NCBI RefSeq assembly: GCF_002877365.1
Contig: NZ_MCWZ01000334.1
Coordinates: 1-64,000, forward strand
Reading direction: 5' to 3'
Source: Vibrio sp. 10N.261.55.A7
GTDB taxonomy: Bacteria > Pseudomonadota > Gammaproteobacteria > Enterobacterales > Vibrionaceae
DNA: 64,000 bases
Made by a program: the position numbers and the translations under genes. Below are positions 16,150-24,904 of the stretch, in pieces. Within the stretch, counting starts at the first letter, position 1. Each line of letters begins with the position of its first letter. Under the pieces are notes generated by a model, which searched no databases, was not told where the DNA came from, and saw only the letters and a list, made by a program, of their open reading frames with translations.

Positions 16150-17166
16150 ATGAAAGCTATAACTAAAACGTTTATCGCTGCCTCGATAACGAGCTTATTC
16201 TCAGTTTCAGCGCTTGCTGCAGACTTTAACTTAAAGATTCAATCATCCGATCCTTCCGGTGATCTAAACTATAAAGTTCAGCAAGATTGGGCTGAGCGTG
16301 TTGAGAAAATGTCGAATGGTCGTATTGAGGTCGATCTTCTACCTGTTGGTGCGGTGGTGAAGCATACAGAAACACTTGGCGCGATTAAGATGGGCATCTT
16401 AGATGGGCATATCACAGCAACGGGTTACTTCTCTGGTAAAGATCCTGCCTTTGGTTTGATCGGTAATATGGTCGGTGCATGGTCTGACACGACTGAGCTT
16501 CTTCAGTACATGAACTACGGCGGTGGTAATGAGCTAATGACTGAGCTTTACGCACCTTATGGCGTGCAATTTGTTGGCGCATCGACAACAGGCGTAGAGG
16601 CGTTCATCTCTAAAAAACCGATTGATTCAGTCGATGATCTTAAAGGTCTAAAACTTCGTGCTCCTGAAGGTCTTGTTCAACAAGTCTTCGCAGCAGCAGG
16701 TGCAACACCTGTAAACCTTCCGGGTTCAGAAGTCTTTACTGGCTTGAGCAAAGGGGTGATTGACGCGGCGGATTACACGGTGTTTTCAACGAACCAAAAA
16801 GCGGGTATGAACGATGTTGCCCACCACCCAATCTACCCTGGTTTTCACTCTCTGCCGCTGATCGATATCTCAATCAGTCAGAAGAAGTGGGACAAGATGC
16901 CAGAAGATCTTCAAGTGATGCTAAAAGCGTCGGTACGTGACTTCTCTTATGACATAACGACGCAACTGAAGATCGCTGATCAAGCTGCCGTGAAAGTTGC
17001 GCAAGCTAACCCTGATATTACCATTCATGACTGGTCTCAAGAAGAGCGCAAAAAGTTCCGTGAGATTGCAAAAGGTCAATGGAAAGTATTCGCAGAACGC
17101 TCTCCAAGTGCAGAAAAGGTATATGAATCCGTGACTTATTTCCTTCAGGATAACGGCTTACTTTAG
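16150..17166 (+). CDS. TRAP transporter periplasmic binding protein (DctP), probable gluconate binder
   Basis: 338 residues with a signal peptide cleaved near residue 23 (SVSALAADFN). The middle has the DctP signature DLKGLKLRAPEGLVQQVF, in which the Arg clamps the ligand carboxylate, and GSEVFTGLSKGVIDAADYT, the domain-linking part. It captures a carboxylate in the periplasm for the DctQM channel. Gluconate is inferred from the operon: gluconokinase and 6-phosphogluconate dehydrogenase follow, and GntR-type operators precede. CCCCCAG near the start gives a weak ribosome site. A hairpin separates it from dctQ. Confidence 0.92.
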   Translation: MKAITKTFIAASITSLFSVSALAADFNLKIQSSDPSGDLNYKVQQDWAERVEKMSNGRIEVDLLPVGAVVKHTETLGAIKMGILDGHITATGYFSGKDPAFGLIGNMVGAWSDTTELLQYMNYGGGNELMTELYAPYGVQFVGASTTGVEAFISKKPIDSVDDLKGLKLRAPEGLVQQVFAAAGATPVNLPGSEVFTGLSKGVIDAADYTVFSTNQKAGMNDVAHHPIYPGFHSLPLIDISISQKKWDKMPEDLQVMLKASVRDFSYDITTQLKIADQAAVKVAQANPDITIHDWSQEERKKFREIAKGQWKVFAERSPSAEKVYESVTYFLQDNGLL

Positions 17167-17236
17167 TTCTTAAGCACCATCTATAACGCAGCGATTTCGA
17201 TACTCAAACGCGAAGTTCAGTAGAGAAATACAGTTC

Positions 17237-17257
17237 AGAGGGCGGTGTTCGCCCTCT
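17237..17257 (+). terminator. Intercistronic hairpin between DctP and DctQ genes
   Basis: AGAGGGCG-GTGTT-CGCCCTCT, a perfect 8-base stem with a 5-base loop and a short T-rich tail. Such a structure usually stops part of the transcripts or stabilises the upstream mRNA, giving more binding protein than permease. Confidence 0.6.
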
Positions 17258-17282
17258 ATTTCCTTTTTGGGATATTAGCGGT

Positions 17283-17840
17283 ATGAATGACAATACTCCC
17301 GACATTAAAGTCGAACCAGAAGAGCAGCCAAGGAATCTATTGGATAAATGGATTCTCAAGCTTGGTAACGCTCTAAGCTTACTTTTCCTCATCACTGTTG
17401 TGATCTCTTTTTATGAAGTTGTCATGCGTTACGTCTTCGATTCTCCAACAACTTGGGTGCATGAGACGGCCTCTTTTGTTGGTGGCGTACTGTTTGTTTT
17501 TGGCGGTATCTATTCATTTGCAAACAACAAGCATGTACGTGTTGTGCTTATTTATGACCACGTTTCTGAGCGTACTCGACGTTACCTCAACTTAGTGCAC
17601 CATACCGTCGGATTAGCATTTGCTGGATTAATGGCCTATTCAGCCTACGTCATGGCAGAAGGGGCGTGGTTTACTCCGTGGGGAGAGTTCCGATTAGAAA
17701 CATCCGGTTCCGCGTTGAATCCACCTTATCCAGCACTTCTGAAAGGGATGATTTTCGTGACGCTTTGTGTGCTAGTGATTCAATTTATTTTACATCTTAT
17801 CCAAGAAATTCAATGCCTAAGGAAGAATAACGATGTTTGA
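17283..17840 (+). CDS. TRAP transporter small permease (DctQ), gluconate operon
   Basis: 185 residues with about four helices. FYEVVMRYVFDSPTTWVHETASFVGG is the DctQ pattern (MRYVFxxPxxWxxE) near residues 45-70. It is the small subunit of the operon's TRAP transporter. Its last codons overlap the start of the large permease by 8 bases, indicating translational coupling. The N terminus (first 18 residues) is acidic and probably cytoplasmic. Confidence 0.93.
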   Translation: MNDNTPDIKVEPEEQPRNLLDKWILKLGNALSLLFLITVVISFYEVVMRYVFDSPTTWVHETASFVGGVLFVFGGIYSFANNKHVRVVLIYDHVSERTRRYLNLVHHTVGLAFAGLMAYSAYVMAEGAWFTPWGEFRLETSGSALNPPYPALLKGMIFVTLCVLVIQFILHLIQEIQCLRKNNDV

Positions 17841-19152
17841 CTTATCTTCAATGGGGATCGCATGGGGTAGTTTACTCATGCTGGCTTTGATGATCGGTTT
17901 ACTGTTAACTGGTATGCAGTTAGCTTTCGTAACGGGTTTTGTCGCTATCTTCTTTACTCTCGGTTGGTTTGGTGTTGATGCACTGCCACTTATCGCGAGT
18001 CGTATGTACAGTTTCTCTTCTGGTTATATATTTTTAGCCATTCCAATGTTTGTATTGATGGCGGCATTGCTTGATCGTTCTGGTATAGCTCGTGATCTGT
18101 TTGACGCGATGAAATCTGTCGGGCGCAAAGTCCGTGGCGGGGTTGCGGTTCAAACTCTATTGGTAGCCGTACTATTAGCATCAATGTCTGGCGTCATTGG
18201 TGGTGAAACAGTACTGCTTGGTATTCTTGCGTTACCACAAATGCTGCGCCTAGGGTATGACCGCAAGCTAGCAATTGGCACGACATGTGCGGGTGGTGCA
18301 TTAGGTACCATGCTTCCACCAAGTATTGTTTTGATCATCTACGGCATGACCGCGAGTGTTTCGATTGGTGACTTGTTTAAAGCGTCTTTCTTACCAGCAT
18401 TCATTCTAGCGGCATGTTACATCGCCTACGTTTTAGTGCGCTGTAAGTTAAACCCGTCTCTAGCGCCAATTCCAGATGATGATGAGTTAGAAGATCTTGA
18501 GAATCAGCCGAGCTACTTTAAAGCTTTGTTCTTCCCACTGTTGTCTGTTGCAACGGTTCTTGGAAGCATTTATACCGGTGTTGCTTCGGTAACAGAAGCC
18601 TCAGCTCTCGGTGTTGTTGGTATCATGATTAGTGCGGTGATTCGCAAAGAGATGTCATGGGCAATGTTAAAAGACAGTGCCGTCGCAACGATGAAAACCT
18701 GCGGCATGATCATGTGGATTGGTATCGGTGCCAGTGCGCTTGTTGGCATTTATAACCTGATGGGAGGGATTGATTTTGTTGAGGAGACTATCCTTGCGCT
18801 CAGTGGCGGTAATCGCGTTGCTACGTTACTCATCATGATGGCTATATTACTGGTGCTAGGTATGTTCTTAGATTGGGTAGGGGTTGCACTTCTGACTATG
18901 CCGATCTTCGTTCCAATTATTACTAGCCTTGGTTATGATCCAATCTGGTTTGGTGTCGTTTTCTGTTTGAATATGCAGGTCTCATTCTTATCGCCACCAT
19001 TTGGTCCAGCGGCTTTCTACTTAAAATCGGTAGCACCCAAAGACATTACCTTGGGTGAGATATTTACCTCACTGCTGCCATTCATCGGCTTACAAATTCT
19101 GGTTCTTTCTTTGGTTATTATTTTCCCACAGCTTGCGCTTTGGTGGCAGTAA
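17833..19152 (+). CDS. TRAP transporter large permease (DctM), gluconate operon
   Basis: 439 residues, full-length DctM with 12 or more helices. Motifs: GYIFLAIPMFVLMAALLDRSGIARDLFDA near residue 60, then MSGVIGGETVLLGILALPQML and the GALGTMLPPSIVLIIYGM region, and a repeat of the same fold in the second half ending SPPFGPAAFYLKSV. It forms the inner-membrane channel for sodium-driven uptake of the probable substrate gluconate. It overlaps dctQ by 8 bases. The following 103 bases separate it from gntK. Confidence 0.94.
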   Translation: MFDLSSMGIAWGSLLMLALMIGLLLTGMQLAFVTGFVAIFFTLGWFGVDALPLIASRMYSFSSGYIFLAIPMFVLMAALLDRSGIARDLFDAMKSVGRKVRGGVAVQTLLVAVLLASMSGVIGGETVLLGILALPQMLRLGYDRKLAIGTTCAGGALGTMLPPSIVLIIYGMTASVSIGDLFKASFLPAFILAACYIAYVLVRCKLNPSLAPIPDDDELEDLENQPSYFKALFFPLLSVATVLGSIYTGVASVTEASALGVVGIMISAVIRKEMSWAMLKDSAVATMKTCGMIMWIGIGASALVGIYNLMGGIDFVEETILALSGGNRVATLLIMMAILLVLGMFLDWVGVALLTMPIFVPIITSLGYDPIWFGVVFCLNMQVSFLSPPFGPAAFYLKSVAPKDITLGEIFTSLLPFIGLQILVLSLVIIFPQLALWWQ

Positions 19153-19255
19153 TCCGTAGCGTAACGCAATACCCGTAATAGATACAAAGAGTTGGAAACT
19201 GTATTAATAGATTGTCAGCCCCTATGGAAATAGAGGTTAAGGGAAGACTCGTCTT

Positions 19256-19756
19256 ATGAAAAATAAAAAAATACTGGTAATGGGTGTTTCAGGCTGCGGC
19301 AAAAGCCTTGTAGGGAGCCGTATCGCTGAGGCTTTAGAAATCGAGTTCTTTGATGGGGATGATTTTCACCCTGAAGTCAATGTGGAAAAAATGCGTCACG
19401 GGGTTCCACTGACCGATGAAGATCGCCAAGGGTGGCTAGAAAAGCTTAATGAGATTTTCATTAACCAACCAAGTGCGGTCATTGCCTGTTCAGCTTTGAA
19501 ACCACAATACAGAGATATTCTGCGCGCTAATAATGAAGAGCTAAAGATTGTCTATCTTCAAGGTAGCTTCGATACGATTTGGAGCCGACATAAGAACCGT
19601 GAAGATCACTACTTTAACGGGAAAGAGATGCTGAACAGCCAGTTTGCAACGTTGGTTGAGCCTACAATGAGTGAAGCGGCGTTCGTCGACATTACTCCAG
19701 ATGTTGAACACGTTGTCGCTGATGCATTGTCTCAACTGCAAAAAGGAGTGAACTAA
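19256..19756 (+). CDS. gntK: Gluconokinase
   Basis: 166 residues, the normal size for the P-loop GntK. It phosphorylates gluconate to 6-phosphogluconate with ATP. Motifs are the Walker A GVSGCGKS (near residues 9-16), FFDGDDFHPEVNVEKMRHGVPLTDEDRQGW matching the substrate and lid region, and VIACSALKPQYRDILR. It is followed immediately by gnd: TAA of gntK (19754-19756) and ATG of gnd (19757) touch. Together with the TRAP system it takes external gluconate to the pentose phosphate or Entner-Doudoroff routes. Confidence 0.96.
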   Translation: MKNKKILVMGVSGCGKSLVGSRIAEALEIEFFDGDDFHPEVNVEKMRHGVPLTDEDRQGWLEKLNEIFINQPSAVIACSALKPQYRDILRANNEELKIVYLQGSFDTIWSRHKNREDHYFNGKEMLNSQFATLVEPTMSEAAFVDITPDVEHVVADALSQLQKGVN

Positions 19757-21268
19757 ATGCCTTCTCTAACCTCCCATCATATTGCGATGATTGGCTTAGG
19801 TGTGATGGGAAAAAGCCTAGTACTCAACCTATTAGACAATGGTTTCGATGTCGTCGGTTATGATCTAAACGTTGATTATATTCAGCGAGCTGTAAAAGAA
19901 GCAAACCAACTTAAACTGGCTGATGAGAGCAAAGGGACATTTACCCCTGCGCCGAATTTGAAGCAGTTACTTAGGCAATTAACGAAACCACGCGTTATCG
20001 CTCTGTCCGTTCCTGCTGGCAAGCCGGTCGATTTGGTTGTTGATGGCTTATTGGAAGCCGGCCTAGAGAGTGACGATATTGTCATTGATACAGGAAACAG
20101 CTTATGGACAGATACCGAATCGCGTGAATCACACTATAAAAACAAGCTTCGGTTTTTTAGTACGGCAGTCTCTGGTGGTGAAGAAGGGGCGCGAGTGGGT
20201 CCGGCCTTAATGGCGAGCGGAGATCATTCAGCCTGGCAATATGTTAAGCCAATGTGGGCGGCCATTGCAGCGAAAGTTGATAACAAAGGCCTGCCTGTCG
20301 GTCAATTTGAGCAGGGTGAAGCGTGCGCTGCGTATGTCGGCCCTGCGGGTTCCGGTCACTATGTAAAAATGGTCCATAACGGCATTGAATACGCCGATAT
20401 GCAGCTTATCTGCGAAGTGTACCACGTCATGCGTGATGTATTAGAGATGCCTGCGAAAGAGATTGGGTTGGTCTTTGAACAGTGGAATAAAGGGGTTCTG
20501 AAAAGCTACCTGATAGAAATCAGTGCTGACATTTTACAGCAACAAGACCCTATTACTGGAAAACCTTTTGTTGAAGTCGTTCTGGATAAAGCAGGGCAAA
20601 AGGGAACAGGATTGTGGACGGCAGTAAACAGTTTACAAGAAGGTTGCCCGACACCGACTATCGCGCAGGCCGTATATGCCCGAGCGATGAGTAACCAAAG
20701 AGACACGCGTCAACAAGGTCATCAACTACTGAAAGGGCGGATTACGAACTCGCGAAAGAATAACAAAGAGGACGTGATTGCCGAACTGCATGACGCTTTG
20801 TACTGTGCAAAATTGGTTGTTTATGCCCAAGGCTTTGATCTGCTGAAAACAGCGTCGGATAAACAGGGCTGGCAGCTAGATTTAAGCGAAATATCGAAGG
20901 TTTGGCGTGCAGGTTGTATCATCAGAGCTGCATTCTTGCAGGGTATTGTGGTGGCCTATCAAAACAATAGCTTACTGGCCAATTTGTTGTTTGATGGAAC
21001 GTTCATCAAGCAGATTGAGAGTCGAGAGCTAGCGTGGAGAACGTCCGTTTCGAACTCAGTATTGTATGGGGTACCGGTGCCGGGTATTGGTTCAGCTTTG
21101 AGCTACTATGATTCGTTACGCTGTGACGTACTGCCAGCAAACTTGTTGCAAGCCCAGAGAGATTACTTTGGTTCTCATACTTATTCGAGAGTGGATGCAG
21201 CAGAAGAAGAGAAGTTTCACCTAATGTGGAGTCAAGCGACTAGGTCTCAGCACAAGGTGTCATCTTAA
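19757..21268 (+). CDS. gnd: 6-phosphogluconate dehydrogenase (decarboxylating)
   Basis: 503 residues, somewhat longer than the usual 468. It oxidises 6-phosphogluconate to ribulose 5-phosphate with NADP and releases CO2. Motifs: GLGVMGKSLVLNLLDNGF near residue 13, VSGGEEGARVGPALMASG near 135, HYVKMVHNGIEYADMQLICEVY near 200 with catalytic Lys and Asn, DKAGQKGTGLWTAVNSL near 280 and the C-terminal QRDYFGSHTYSR. Located directly after gntK, with AAAGGAG before its ATG. A terminator follows. It is likely a dedicated gluconate-operon copy; whether the genome has another gnd is not visible here. Confidence 0.95.
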   Translation: MPSLTSHHIAMIGLGVMGKSLVLNLLDNGFDVVGYDLNVDYIQRAVKEANQLKLADESKGTFTPAPNLKQLLRQLTKPRVIALSVPAGKPVDLVVDGLLEAGLESDDIVIDTGNSLWTDTESRESHYKNKLRFFSTAVSGGEEGARVGPALMASGDHSAWQYVKPMWAAIAAKVDNKGLPVGQFEQGEACAAYVGPAGSGHYVKMVHNGIEYADMQLICEVYHVMRDVLEMPAKEIGLVFEQWNKGVLKSYLIEISADILQQQDPITGKPFVEVVLDKAGQKGTGLWTAVNSLQEGCPTPTIAQAVYARAMSNQRDTRQQGHQLLKGRITNSRKNNKEDVIAELHDALYCAKLVVYAQGFDLLKTASDKQGWQLDLSEISKVWRAGCIIRAAFLQGIVVAYQNNSLLANLLFDGTFIKQIESRELAWRTSVSNSVLYGVPVPGIGSALSYYDSLRCDVLPANLLQAQRDYFGSHTYSRVDAAEEEKFHLMWSQATRSQHKVSS

Positions 21269-21275
21269 TGGGTGG

Positions 21276-21307
21276 AAAGCACGGCCATGTTACAGAGGTC
21301 GTGCTTT
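21276..21307 (+). terminator. Rho-independent terminator after gnd
   Basis: AAAGCACGGCC pairs with GGTCGTGCTTT (one G-T pair) around a 10-base loop. It sits in the gap between gnd and the convergent LysE-type gene. Confidence 0.7.
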
Positions 21308-21334
21308 ATATTCAGTCTATTTCTTGATGGTGAT

Positions 21335-21961
21335 TTAACGCTGCTTCATGAACGCGATGGCTAGCCCGGATGACACAAATGTCACGCCTGCGCCGATATT
21401 CAAACCTGAAACCAGTTTCGGCTTGTTCGTTAACCAACGAGACAATTTCGAAGAAAACACACCCATCAAGCTAAAACCGATTGCGGTCAACAGTGCAAAC
21501 CACACACCATAGCCAATCATTTGAGCAGTGACCGAGCCCAAACTTGGGTTCACGAACTGTGGCAAAAACGCGAGCACAAACATGCCTGGTTTAGGGTTGA
21601 GCGCAGCAGACAGAAAGCCTGTCGTGAAAATCGAACCGATAGATTGTTTCTTGGCTGGCTCAAGTGAAAAAAGATTTCGAGAGCGTAATACCTTTATTCC
21701 CAACCAAAGTAAGTAGCCTGCACCAATCAGTTTGACCACATAAAAAGCGATTTCAGAGGTTTGAATTAAAAGCGTTAAACCGAAAGTTGCAGCAACCACG
21801 TGAAATAGAATGCCCGCTCCAGATGACATGCCAGACACTAATGCGGCGAGTTTTCCTTGGCTGAGACCACGACCGATTGCGAGTAAATTGTCTGGCCCAG
21901 GTGAGATAACCAATAGTAAACACGCGAGTGTATAAGCAATAAAGACGTCGAGAGGGAACAT
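21335..21961 (-). CDS. LysE/RhtB family amino-acid exporter
   Basis: 208 residues, six hydrophobic helices. The family pattern is LLVISPGPDNLLAIGRGLSQGKLAAL (motif near residue 18), GAGYLLWLGIKVLRSR near 80 and NPKPGMFVLAFLPQFVNP near 130. These proteins export homoserine, threonine, lysine or related amino acids across the inner membrane. AAGGAAG precedes ATG 21961. It is a single gene, convergent with gnd. Confidence 0.88.
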   Translation of the reverse strand: MFPLDVFIAYTLACLLLVISPGPDNLLAIGRGLSQGKLAALVSGMSSGAGILFHVVAATFGLTLLIQTSEIAFYVVKLIGAGYLLWLGIKVLRSRNLFSLEPAKKQSIGSIFTTGFLSAALNPKPGMFVLAFLPQFVNPSLGSVTAQMIGYGVWFALLTAIGFSLMGVFSSKLSRWLTNKPKLVSGLNIGAGVTFVSSGLAIAFMKQR

Positions 21962-22068
21962 AGTACTTCCTTGTGTTGAAATGAACGAGCCGTTAATACT
22001 CGCTCAATTTGAGTGTGTAATCTACGAACAAACTTAAGAATGCATCGCAAAAACGTTTCTAACGTAGG

Positions 22069-22524
22069 CTATGACTTTTTGTAAATCAAGAGGTGTTTGT
22101 TCGGCTGGCGTTCAACGAATTGAGCCCATATATGGCGATAGACACCATGCTGACCAGGGAACGGGGTAAGTTCAAGGGCTTCTTCAATGGAGCACCAACG
22201 AAATTCGGTATGCTCATCATTCAAAATAACTTCTTGATTGTCTTCACAGTACACGGCAAAGACAGGGATAAGCTGCATCACATTGACATGAGGTTCATAA
22301 AAATTGTCGATGTAGTGGCCGTTATACAATGTAGATACATCGATCTGAGTCTCTTCTTTGAACTCTCGCACGATGGCCTCTACGCCTGTTTCACCTTCTT
22401 CTATCGATCCTGCAACGTGACACCAGTATCCGCCTTTCACTCGTTTCATCAGTAATATTTTTGGAACGCCGTTTATGTTTGAGATGGCTACGCCGGAAAC
22501 GATGGCAGTGCTAAGAGGTATCAT
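22069..22524 (-). CDS. Nudix hydrolase
   Basis: 151 residues. The Nudix box is GSIEEGETGVEAIVREFKEE followed by TQI, near residues 38-60; the five-residue G-x5-E and x7-REUxEE spacing is right, although the usual Gly after EE is replaced by Gln. These enzymes hydrolyse nucleoside diphosphates linked to other groups, with magnesium, such as oxidised nucleotides. The substrate is not predictable. AAAGGAAAG supports ATG 22524. Gap to the isochorismatase-like gene is 75 bases. Confidence 0.88.
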   Translation of the reverse strand: MIPLSTAIVSGVAISNINGVPKILLMKRVKGGYWCHVAGSIEEGETGVEAIVREFKEETQIDVSTLYNGHYIDNFYEPHVNVMQLIPVFAVYCEDNQEVILNDEHTEFRWCSIEEALELTPFPGQHGVYRHIWAQFVERQPNKHLLIYKKS

Positions 22525-22599
22525 TATGTCTTTCCTTTGGTTAATGCTGTTATTTGGGTTGAATGCGCATGGATTATCAGTTCTGGAAATTGCCGCTGT

Positions 22600-23139
22600 C
22601 TATTTGATGAGTTTAAGGATCGTTTTAAATTCGCTGGCACGGCAGTCTTTAACGAGTTCATACAGGCACATTTCAATGCCGGTGGTTTCGATGCCATTCG
22701 CTGCCAGCCGATTTAACGCCAGCTGCTTGTTCTCTTCCGTTCGTGATGACACGCAATCACCCACAATCTGTATCGTCAAGCCTCGTTGCTTAAGTGCCAT
22801 GGCCGTTTGGTAAACGCAGATGTGGGTTTCAATACCGCAGACCAAGAATTGCCTGACACCGCTATTTTCAACGGACTCGATAAAAGAGGGTTCGTCGCAG
22901 GCGCTAAAAGTGAACTTGGCCAACGGTGTTTGGGGGGCGAGTAATGTGCTCAGTGCTTCAACGGTTGAGCCCAGTTTCTCGGGGTTTTGCTCTACCCAAA
23001 TGATAGGGAGATCAAGAGATTGAGCGCCTAGAATGAGCTTTCTGCAGTTCTCAATCATGGTATCGCTATCATGAACGGACTTGGCCAGTTTACCTTGAAT
23101 GTCGACGACGATTAAGCCGGTGTTTTCCCGTTGCAACAT
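22600..23139 (-). CDS. Isochorismatase-like cysteine hydrolase
   Basis: 179 residues. The catalytic triad is visible: Asp in GLIVVDIQG near residue 13, Lys in LAKFTFSA near 75, Cys in CGIETHICV near 108. It belongs to the family of nicotinamidases, isochorismatases and N-carbamoyl hydrolases; YcaC-like members act on unknown small amides. The substrate is unknown. A GGAGG ribosome site lies before ATG 23139. It may form a unit with the downstream Nudix gene. Confidence 0.88.
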   Translation of the reverse strand: MLQRENTGLIVVDIQGKLAKSVHDSDTMIENCRKLILGAQSLDLPIIWVEQNPEKLGSTVEALSTLLAPQTPLAKFTFSACDEPSFIESVENSGVRQFLVCGIETHICVYQTAMALKQRGLTIQIVGDCVSSRTEENKQLALNRLAANGIETTGIEMCLYELVKDCRASEFKTILKLIK

Positions 23140-23194
23140 GTGGCCTCCGTACGGTGTTGTGCTGCTTTGTATTCACGTTGTCTTGCCGTTTCGA

Positions 23195-23677
23195 TTATGT
23201 GTTTGCCGCTTTTATTCTGGTACTCATGATATGTTGTGGGCCTGACGGGCCGGCGAGATACAACTCTCCAGAATCGATGAACCCGGTTTTAAGGTAACAG
23301 GCTCGTGCATTCTGATTCTTACAGTTTACGGTCAAGACAATGTCGGAGTAGTCGGTGTAATGATGATTAAGATAATCCAGTAATTCCGACACCGCTTTTG
23401 AGCCGATGCCTTTGCCTTGCATTGTTGAATCAATAACAAACTTTCTCAGTCCAATGGCGCGTTTTGGGCAAAAGTCATTGCTTAAAGGGTAGACGGTATC
23501 CAGTTTAAAAAAGCCAACAATCTCGTCATTATATTGAATAACATGTTTGTGAGTGCTGAGCGTGTGATCATTCAGAAACTCTTCGGCTGTTTCTGCAAAC
23601 TGTGCTTGCCCGTCTAGCAAGGTGATTTTTCTTACGCTTTCACTGTCTGTTTCTTCAAATCGCCTTATTTGAATCAT
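23195..23677 (-). CDS. GNAT N-acetyltransferase
   Basis: 160 residues. The acetyl-CoA-binding motif is FVIDSTMQGKGIGSKAVSELLDYL near residue 88, R/Q-x-x-G-x-G/A. A late IVLTVNCKNQNARACYLKTGF gives the typical VxxxNxxAxxxYxKxGF end. Target molecule unknown. Its start overlaps the stop of the upstream GNAT gene by 4 bases (ATGA), so the two are translated together. Confidence 0.88.
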   Translation of the reverse strand: MIQIRRFEETDSESVRKITLLDGQAQFAETAEEFLNDHTLSTHKHVIQYNDEIVGFFKLDTVYPLSNDFCPKRAIGLRKFVIDSTMQGKGIGSKAVSELLDYLNHHYTDYSDIVLTVNCKNQNARACYLKTGFIDSGELYLAGPSGPQHIMSTRIKAANT

Positions 23678-24213
23678 TTAAGTTCCTGCCATTCTGAACG
23701 CAACACTGCTAACACTATCGTATCCCACCATTGGTTTTTAAAAAATCGATGTTCTTTGAAATGCGCCTCTTGCCTCATGCCTAACGATTGACACAGCTTA
23801 ATCGCTGAACGATTTTTGCTGATGGTTTCCGCATAGATTCTATGCACATTGAGCGTGGTGAAACCATAATCAACCAGCGCCAGAGCGGCTTCCTTTATCA
23901 GACCGCTTCCTTGAAAGTGTCGCGAAAGCCCACAACCCATAGACGCCTGCTGGTTCTCTTCCAATCGTAAGCAAACAATGCCGATGAACTGGCCACTTTG
24001 TTTGTGTTCTATCGCCAGTTGGAAAGCCTTTCGCGGTGTTTCTAGAGATTGCTCGACAAACAAGTGGGTCAACTCTTTATATTTTTCAGGAGTACAATCG
24101 GACTCTTCATAGAAACGTTGATACTTCGCGTCTTGAGACAAAGCCACAAAGTCGGCTTCGTCACTGAAACGCATGTCTCTAATGATCAGATTGGGTGTGG
24201 TGAGCTGAAACAT
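23674..24213 (-). CDS. RimJ/RimL-type GNAT acetyltransferase
   Basis: About 179 residues if it starts at ATG 24213, the usual RimL length; in-frame ATGs at 24243 and 24303 would extend it by 10 or 30 residues that overlap the upstream VOC gene. It has the LTTPNLIIRDMRFSDEADF start, GCGLSRHFQGSGLIKEAALALVDYGF for acetyl-CoA binding, and LNVHRIYAETISKNRSAIKLCQSLGM, which are standard in this subgroup. The target (ribosomal protein or small molecule) is unknown. Coupled to the following GNAT. Confidence 0.85.
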   Translation of the reverse strand: MFQLTTPNLIIRDMRFSDEADFVALSQDAKYQRFYEESDCTPEKYKELTHLFVEQSLETPRKAFQLAIEHKQSGQFIGIVCLRLEENQQASMGCGLSRHFQGSGLIKEAALALVDYGFTTLNVHRIYAETISKNRSAIKLCQSLGMRQEAHFKEHRFFKNQWWDTIVLAVLRSEWQELK

Positions 24214-24248
24214 TGTTTGGCCTATAAGTCGAGAAGGTGACATTCCAA

Positions 24249-24671
24249 TTAGCGGTTTCTTGAGGCTAATGGATGATTGGGGCTGAGTTGTAATAGATCC
24301 CAAAGGTTGCCGTAAAGATCTTCAAAAACAGCAACGGTTCCGTAGTCTTGTTCTTGGGGATCTCTTATAAATCTAATCCCTTCAGACACCATTCGGTTGT
24401 AGTCGCGCCAGAAATCATCGGTACTCAAGAATAGGAATACTCGGCCACCAGATTGATTGCCAATGAAATTGTTTTGCTCAGGCTTTGAGGCTTTAGCCAG
24501 CAATAACGTCACGCCATTTGAACCAGGGGGAGAGACCACAACCCAACGCTTATCTTGCTCTGGTTGGTAGGAGTCTTCGATCAGTTCAAACTTGAGTTTG
24601 TTGACGTAGAAGTCGATGGCTTCATCGTAATCATTGACGACTAATGCGATATGAATAATGGACTGCTTCAT
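24249..24671 (-). CDS. VOC family (glyoxalase-like) protein
   Basis: 140 residues: IIHIALVVNDYDEAIDFYVNKLKFELIEDSYQ start, WVVVSPPGSNGVTLLLAKAS middle, and a final DPQEQDYGTVAVFEDLYGNLWDLLQLS containing the G-x-x-A-x-F-x-D-x-x-G-N-x-W pattern. It is of the bleomycin-resistance/lactoylglutathione-lyase-like type; exact substrate unknown. AAGG lies before ATG 24671. First gene of a likely VOC-GNAT-GNAT operon. Confidence 0.85.
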   Translation of the reverse strand: MKQSIIHIALVVNDYDEAIDFYVNKLKFELIEDSYQPEQDKRWVVVSPPGSNGVTLLLAKASKPEQNNFIGNQSGGRVFLFLSTDDFWRDYNRMVSEGIRFIRDPQEQDYGTVAVFEDLYGNLWDLLQLSPNHPLASRNR

Positions 24672-24904
24672 TATCTTTACCTTATGGGTAGGGTGTCACT
24701 ATTCCTGAGGGCTATAGGATAAAGAAAATTGAACTTAAGCGCATGGTTTGTTTTGGGGATAGAGAGAGAAAATAAGGGAAAAACCGAAGTTTTCCCCCTA
24801 CTTAGGTGGAATCGTTTTCGATTGGAACTCTTGTGTTCCGTAGCGTTTTATCTCGAGCATTAATCATTGGCCAATGCTTGGTGTCGTGAGCGACGGCTAG
24901 TCGA

